Assembly: GCF_000019725.1 (NCBI RefSeq)
Contig: NC_010510.1
Coordinates: 1 to 64,000, forward strand
DNA from: Methylobacterium radiotolerans JCM 2831
GTDB lineage: Bacteria; Pseudomonadota; Alphaproteobacteria; Rhizobiales; Beijerinckiaceae
Length of the DNA: 64,000 nucleotides
Direction of reading: 5' to 3'
Numbering within the stretch: the stretch's first letter is position 1; the number at the start of each line of letters is the position of its first letter. Below the pieces are notes generated by a model. That model was not told the DNA's origin and made no database searches. It saw only the letters and a list, made by a program, of their open reading frames with translations. The position numbers were made by a program, and so were the translations under genes. Shown in pieces: positions 60,674-64,000 of the stretch.

Positions 60674-61654
60674 CTACGGGATCGACTTCGACCCCTCGTA
60701 GGGGCCGCGAACCAGGGCCGTGTCGGGCAGGCTGCCCTGGACGGCGCCGACCGCCTTGAACACGTCGAACTCCCGCTTCAGCGAGGCGATGTCGGCGGGC
60801 TCCAGACTGACCGTGTAGATGCCGTCCCAGAGACCCGCGTAGGCGGCGGCGTCGGCGTCGCTCAGGTTCGCGGCCGCCGTCAGGATCTTGGCCACGCCCG
60901 GCTTGTCGGCTTGGCCGAAGGCGTAGGCCTTGCGCATCGCGGCCACGACCTTGGCGGGGGCGTCGGGGTTCTGCGTCATCCAGGCGTTGCGCATGAGGCC
61001 GACGCCGAGGACAGGCGGCGCGTCCTGCCGGGTGAGGCGCTTCCACTCCTCCCGGAAGGTGCCGAGGCGGCGCAGCTTCACGTCCGGCAGGAGCGCCAGG
61101 GTCACGGTGCGCAGGGCCGCGGCGTCGATGTCCTTCTGGACGAGGAATTGTGCCAGCCGGGAATCGTTGCCGGGCACGGCTTGGTAATCCGCGGGCTTGA
61201 GCCCGTGATTGGTCTCCAGGATCGCCGCCGCGATGGCGGCGGTGCCGCTGCCGGCCGGCGAGGTGCCGATCTTCTTGCCCCTGAGGTCGGCCATCGTCTT
61301 GATCGGCGAGTCCGCGGGGACCACGAAGTCGAGATCGGCCACCTGCGTCGCCAGGACGATGCTCATCGGCAGCCCGTCGGCGGTCACGCTCAGCGCCGTC
61401 CCCGCGCTCGCCGCGATCGCGAAATCGATGGCTCCGGCCGCCATGGCCTTGGTCGGCGCGTTCACGTCCGGGAATTTGACGTACTCGGCCGTCAGGCCCT
61501 CCTTCTCCATGAACTTGCCGGCCTCCAGCACGGCGCCGAAGCCGAGGCTGATGCCGGAACTCCAGTAACCGATGCGCACCGTCTCGGCGCGCGCGAGGCC
61601 GGGCAGGCCGATCGCGCAGAGCGCGGCGGCGGCGAGGACGCGGATCCGGTTCAA
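60674..61654 (-). CDS. ABC substrate-binding protein, NMT1/SsuA-TauA type
   Basis: A 326-residue periplasmic protein with a Sec signal (VLAAAALCAIGLPGLARA, cleaved before ETVRIG). The core is VRIGYWSSGISLGFGAVLEA, the hinge region GAIDFAIAASAGTALSV, LRGKKIGTSPAGSGTAAIAA and VPGNDSRLAQFLVQKDIDAA. This class delivers sulfonates, taurine, nitrate, pyrimidine precursors or aromatic acids. With the permease and ATPase next to it, it forms a complete importer; the co-encoded CoA ligase suggests an organic acid ligand. Confidence 0.92.
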   Translation of the reverse strand: MNRIRVLAAAALCAIGLPGLARAETVRIGYWSSGISLGFGAVLEAGKFMEKEGLTAEYVKFPDVNAPTKAMAAGAIDFAIAASAGTALSVTADGLPMSIVLATQVADLDFVVPADSPIKTMADLRGKKIGTSPAGSGTAAIAAAILETNHGLKPADYQAVPGNDSRLAQFLVQKDIDAAALRTVTLALLPDVKLRRLGTFREEWKRLTRQDAPPVLGVGLMRNAWMTQNPDAPAKVVAAMRKAYAFGQADKPGVAKILTAAANLSDADAAAYAGLWDGIYTVSLEPADIASLKREFDVFKAVGAVQGSLPDTALVRGPYEGSKSIP

Positions 61655-61715
61655 GGCGTTCTCCAGGACGGGGGATGGGAGGGCGTTCCGCGGGCGTGTC
61701 GCCGTGCGGTGGCCG

Positions 61716-62531
61716 TCATGGCCGCGTCGCCTTCTTCCAGGCGAACAGGCGCTGCTCGGCCGGCTTCAGGACGAGCGTCTCGAGGCCGATCATCAGGGCG
61801 ACGAGGGTGAGGGTCCAGGCGAAGACCTGATCGGTCTGGACGAGGTCCGCCGCCTGCCGGAGGCGGTAGCCGATGCCGCTGCTCGCCCCGAGCGACTCCG
61901 CGACGAGGACGACCCGGGCCCCGAAGCCGATTGCGAGGCGCGCGCCCGAGAAGAAGGCCGGCAGGATCGTCGGCAGGTAGATCTTGGTCAGCACCTTGTG
62001 GCGCGGCATGCGGAAGGTGCGGGCGAGTTCGAGGTGCTCGGCGCTGACCGTGCGCGTGCCCTGCCAGACGTTGGTCAGGATCAGCGGCATCGCGGTCATG
62101 AACACCACGAAGATCGTGGTCCAGTTCGAGAGGCCGAACCAGATCAGCGCGAAGATCGCCCAGATCGCGGAGGAGACGGTGTTGGTCACCGTCAGCACCG
62201 GCTCGAAGAAGCGGCCGAGGCGGGGGCTGGCGCCGAGCAGCAGGCCGAGCGGCAGCCCCACGAGGGCCGCGAGGGCGAGGCCGGCGCCGATCCGACCCAG
62301 CGTGATGCCGAGATCGGCGGCGAAGCTCGGCGTGGCGACGAGGCCGAGCCACGTGTGCCAGACCCGCGCGGGGCTCGGCAGGACGAAGCTCGGCGCGTGC
62401 AGCGATCCGAGTTGCCACGCGGCCAGCGCCAGGGCGAGGAGGGCGAGCCGCTGGAGCAGCACGCCCGCCCGGCGGCCGGCACCGGACGTCCGCGTCCGCC
62501 GGATCAGGCGCGGCGGGGTTTTCACGAGCAT
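61716..62531 (-). CDS. ABC transporter permease (SsuC/TauC type)
   Basis: A 271-residue membrane protein with six predicted TM segments (LALLALALAAWQLGSL, ALAALVGLPLGLLLGAS, IFVVFMTAMPLILTNVW among them). The EAA loop is readable as HLELARTFRMPRHKVLTKIYLPTILPAFFSGARLAIG. It pairs with the ATPase, whose gene it overlaps by 10 nt. The start MLVKTPPRL at 62531 is used. The single-gene permease would act as a homodimer. Confidence 0.93.
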   Translation of the reverse strand: MLVKTPPRLIRRTRTSGAGRRAGVLLQRLALLALALAAWQLGSLHAPSFVLPSPARVWHTWLGLVATPSFAADLGITLGRIGAGLALAALVGLPLGLLLGASPRLGRFFEPVLTVTNTVSSAIWAIFALIWFGLSNWTTIFVVFMTAMPLILTNVWQGTRTVSAEHLELARTFRMPRHKVLTKIYLPTILPAFFSGARLAIGFGARVVLVAESLGASSGIGYRLRQAADLVQTDQVFAWTLTLVALMIGLETLVLKPAEQRLFAWKKATRP

Positions 62532-63292
62532 CGCGCGCTCGCGGCGGAGAGGCTGATGCGCAGGCGCCGGACTTCCTCGGCGACCTCCGGCGAGAGGGGG
62601 TCGCGGGGATACGGCAGATCGATCGACCGGACCGCGCCGATCCGGCCCGGCCGCGGGTGCAGGACGACCACTTGGCTCGCCAGCACCACCGCCTCCTCGA
62701 CGTCGTGCGTGACGAAGACCAGGGTCATCGCCCGCAGCTCGGCGATGCGCAGCAGTTCCGCGTGCATCTGCGCGCGGATCTCGGGATCGAGCTTCGAGAA
62801 CGGCTCGTCGAGGAGCAGGATCCTGGGCTCGGTGACGAGGCTGCGCGCGAGCGCCACCCGGCTGCGCATGCCCCCGGACAATTCGTGCGGGTAGGCGTCG
62901 CGGAAGGCCTCCAGCCCGACGAGCCGCAGGGTCTCGTCGACCCGCCGGACCCGCTCCGCCCGGCCCATGCGCCCGGCCTCGAGCCCGAAGGCGACGTTCT
63001 GGGCGGCCGTGCGCCAGGGGAGAAGCCGGTCCTCCTGGAACATGTAGGTCATGGCCCGCCAGTCGCGGAAGGCGTGCGACGGGATGCCGTTCAGGAGGAC
63101 GGCGCCCCGGTCGGGCTCGACCAGCCCGGCGATCATGTTCAGGAGGGTGCTCTTGCCGCAGCCCGACGCGCCCAGGATCGCGACGATCGCGTGCTGCGGG
63201 ATCGCGATGTCGACGGCGTCGAGGACGTGGAGCGGCCCGCCCTCGCGCCGGTCGAACCACTTGCTGACATGGTCGAGCTCGACGGCGTTCAC
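62522..63292 (-). CDS. ABC transporter ATP-binding protein (SsuB/TauB type)
   Basis: A 256-residue ATPase: Walker A GASGCGKST, Q-loop YMFQEDRLLPWRTAAQNVAF, a signature shifted to LSGGMRSRVALARSLV, Walker B ILLLDEPFSKLDPE and H-loop VTHDV. The QEDRLLPW block is specific for nitrate/sulfonate/taurine-type importers. It starts with GTG at 63292, overlapping the end of the GntR gene by 4 nt (stop 63289), so regulator and transporter are made from one message. Confidence 0.93.
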   Translation of the reverse strand: MNAVELDHVSKWFDRREGGPLHVLDAVDIAIPQHAIVAILGASGCGKSTLLNMIAGLVEPDRGAVLLNGIPSHAFRDWRAMTYMFQEDRLLPWRTAAQNVAFGLEAGRMGRAERVRRVDETLRLVGLEAFRDAYPHELSGGMRSRVALARSLVTEPRILLLDEPFSKLDPEIRAQMHAELLRIAELRAMTLVFVTHDVEEAVVLASQVVVLHPRPGRIGAVRSIDLPYPRDPLSPEVAEEVRRLRISLSAASARCS

Positions 63293-64000
63293 GGCTCGCC
63301 CCCGTCGGCCCGGGATGGCCGCGCCGGCGCCACCACTGCGGTGTCGCGCAGGCTCGCGATGACCTTCTCCATCGTCATGGCCCGGAAGGTCTCGACGTGG
63401 CGGCGGGCCACCAGGGCGGCGCTGTCGGCATCCCCCGCCGCGAGATGCTCGATCATCGCCGTGTGGTCGTTCTCGATGTTCGGTCGCACCCCCTGCACGC
63501 CGAAGCCGAGGGCGACGAGGCGGGTCATCTCGTCGAGGAGGCCCGACAGCGTCCGGTACAGGCGCCCGTTCCCCGACGCGGCGGCGATCGCGAGGTGGAA
63601 GCCCCGGTTGGCCTCCAGGAAGAAGTCGATCTGGTTGCCCATCTCCACCGTGATCTTGCGGCGGCAGGCCTGCTCCAGGCGCTCCAGATGCGCCCGGTTC
63701 ACGCGGCCGGCGGCGCCCCTTGCCGCGAGGGGCTCGAGCTCCATCCGCAGCGCGAAGACCTCGTCGACGTCCTTCACGGTCACCGGGCTGACCCGGTAGC
63801 CGTGCCGCGGCATCGAGCTGACGAAGCCTTCCTGTGCCAGGCGCTGCAGCGCGATCCGGCAGCTCGCCTTGCCGATCTCGAAACGCTCCATCACCTCGGC
63901 CTCGGTGAAGCGCGTACCGGGCAGGAGGCGGCAGGCGACGATCTCGCGACGCATCAGGTCGTAGGCCTGGTTCCCCTTGCGCGTGGCGTCGGGGACGGCG
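63289..64000 (-). CDS. GntR-family (FadR-type) regulator, truncated by window edge
   Basis: The frame is open to the window end, so the N-terminus is missing. Visible parts are the winged helix (NQAYDLMRREIVACRLLPGT, RFTEAEVMERFEIGKASCRI, ALQRLAQEGFVSSMPRHGYR) and the helical FCD ligand domain (VFALRMELEPLAARG, GFHLAIAAASGNGRLYR, ENDHTAMIEHLAAGD), whose Asp/His residues usually bind metal and an organic acid. An internal ATG at 63954 would cut the first helix, so the true start lies beyond 64000. It heads the last operon and probably controls it. The two GntR proteins of the window are only distantly alike. Confidence 0.9.
   Translation of the reverse strand, partial: AVPDATRKGNQAYDLMRREIVACRLLPGTRFTEAEVMERFEIGKASCRIALQRLAQEGFVSSMPRHGYRVSPVTVKDVDEVFALRMELEPLAARGAAGRVNRAHLERLEQACRRKITVEMGNQIDFFLEANRGFHLAIAAASGNGRLYRTLSGLLDEMTRLVALGFGVQGVRPNIENDHTAMIEHLAAGDADSAALVARRHVETFRAMTMEKVIASLRDTAVVAPARPSRADGGEP

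Noticed and set aside
1..64000. Search by eye for tRNA, rRNA, IS elements with transposases, and CRISPR arrays
   Set aside because: No cloverleaf-like sequence with a recognisable acceptor/T-arm, no DDE or serine transposase and no regularly spaced repeats were found; short degraded elements could still be missed.

Overview
The window reads as chromosome of a high-GC alphaproteobacterium, most likely Methylobacterium or a close relative. The grounds are strongly GC-biased third codon positions, many HWE/PAS kinases and MCPs, a DUF6894-type small protein, small proteins of a kind I associate with Methylobacterium, and a candidate alphaproteobacterial MmgR/ar8-type sRNA. The genus is inferred from protein style; there is no rRNA, tRNA or marker gene to prove it.

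Region 1 (about 1-13,000) mixes live genes and debris. An ArsR regulator diverges from an SDR oxidoreductase. Then come the decayed tail of a TonB siderophore receptor, a two-domain VOC dioxygenase, and a compact chemotaxis locus: a short coupled ORF, cheA, cheW, mcp and a second cheW, with no cheR, cheB or cheY. A graveyard follows (MCP tail, carboxymuconolactone-decarboxylase tail, perhaps a peptidase scrap), then the sRNA candidate and an SDR.

Region 2 (about 13,000-32,000) starts with a translationally coupled pair, an unknown 631-aa protein and UDP-glucuronate decarboxylase, suggesting glycan work. It continues with signalling genes. Three of these are frameshifted: a hybrid histidine kinase, a cNMP-binding/thioredoxin-reductase-like protein, and a GGDEF-EAL protein. 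Intact ones are a lone receiver, an HWE kinase and an MCP. Several very small genes and a TetR remnant lie between.

Region 3 (about 32,000-39,000) holds stand-alone maintenance genes: an archaeal/eukaryotic-type Cdc48 AAA ATPase, an aldo/keto reductase, a UvrA2-like protein without the UvrB-binding insertion, and a PfpI/Hsp31-type amidotransferase.

Region 4 (39,253-64,000) is a dense catabolic island. Its left part has a hydantoin-type set (M20 N-carbamoylase-like hydrolase, hydantoinase/dihydroorotase-like cyclic amidase, hydantoin racemase) and an Atz/Trz-type amidohydrolase. A divergent pair of operons shares the control region at 50,339-50,769. Leftward run a polar amino-acid ABC importer, a GntR regulator, a creatinase-like M24 hydrolase and an orphan oligopeptide-type binding protein. 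Rightward run a second M20 hydrolase, PxpA-PxpB-PxpC (5-oxoprolinase) and a VOC protein. The last operon runs leftward from the window edge: GntR, a Ssu/Tau-type ABC importer, an MDR reductase, a thioesterase, a VOC protein, an acyl-CoA ligase and a second orphan binding protein. Together it looks like uptake and stepwise opening of cyclic amides (hydantoins, lactams, ureides) plus a CoA-dependent branch. The true substrate is not readable from sequence.
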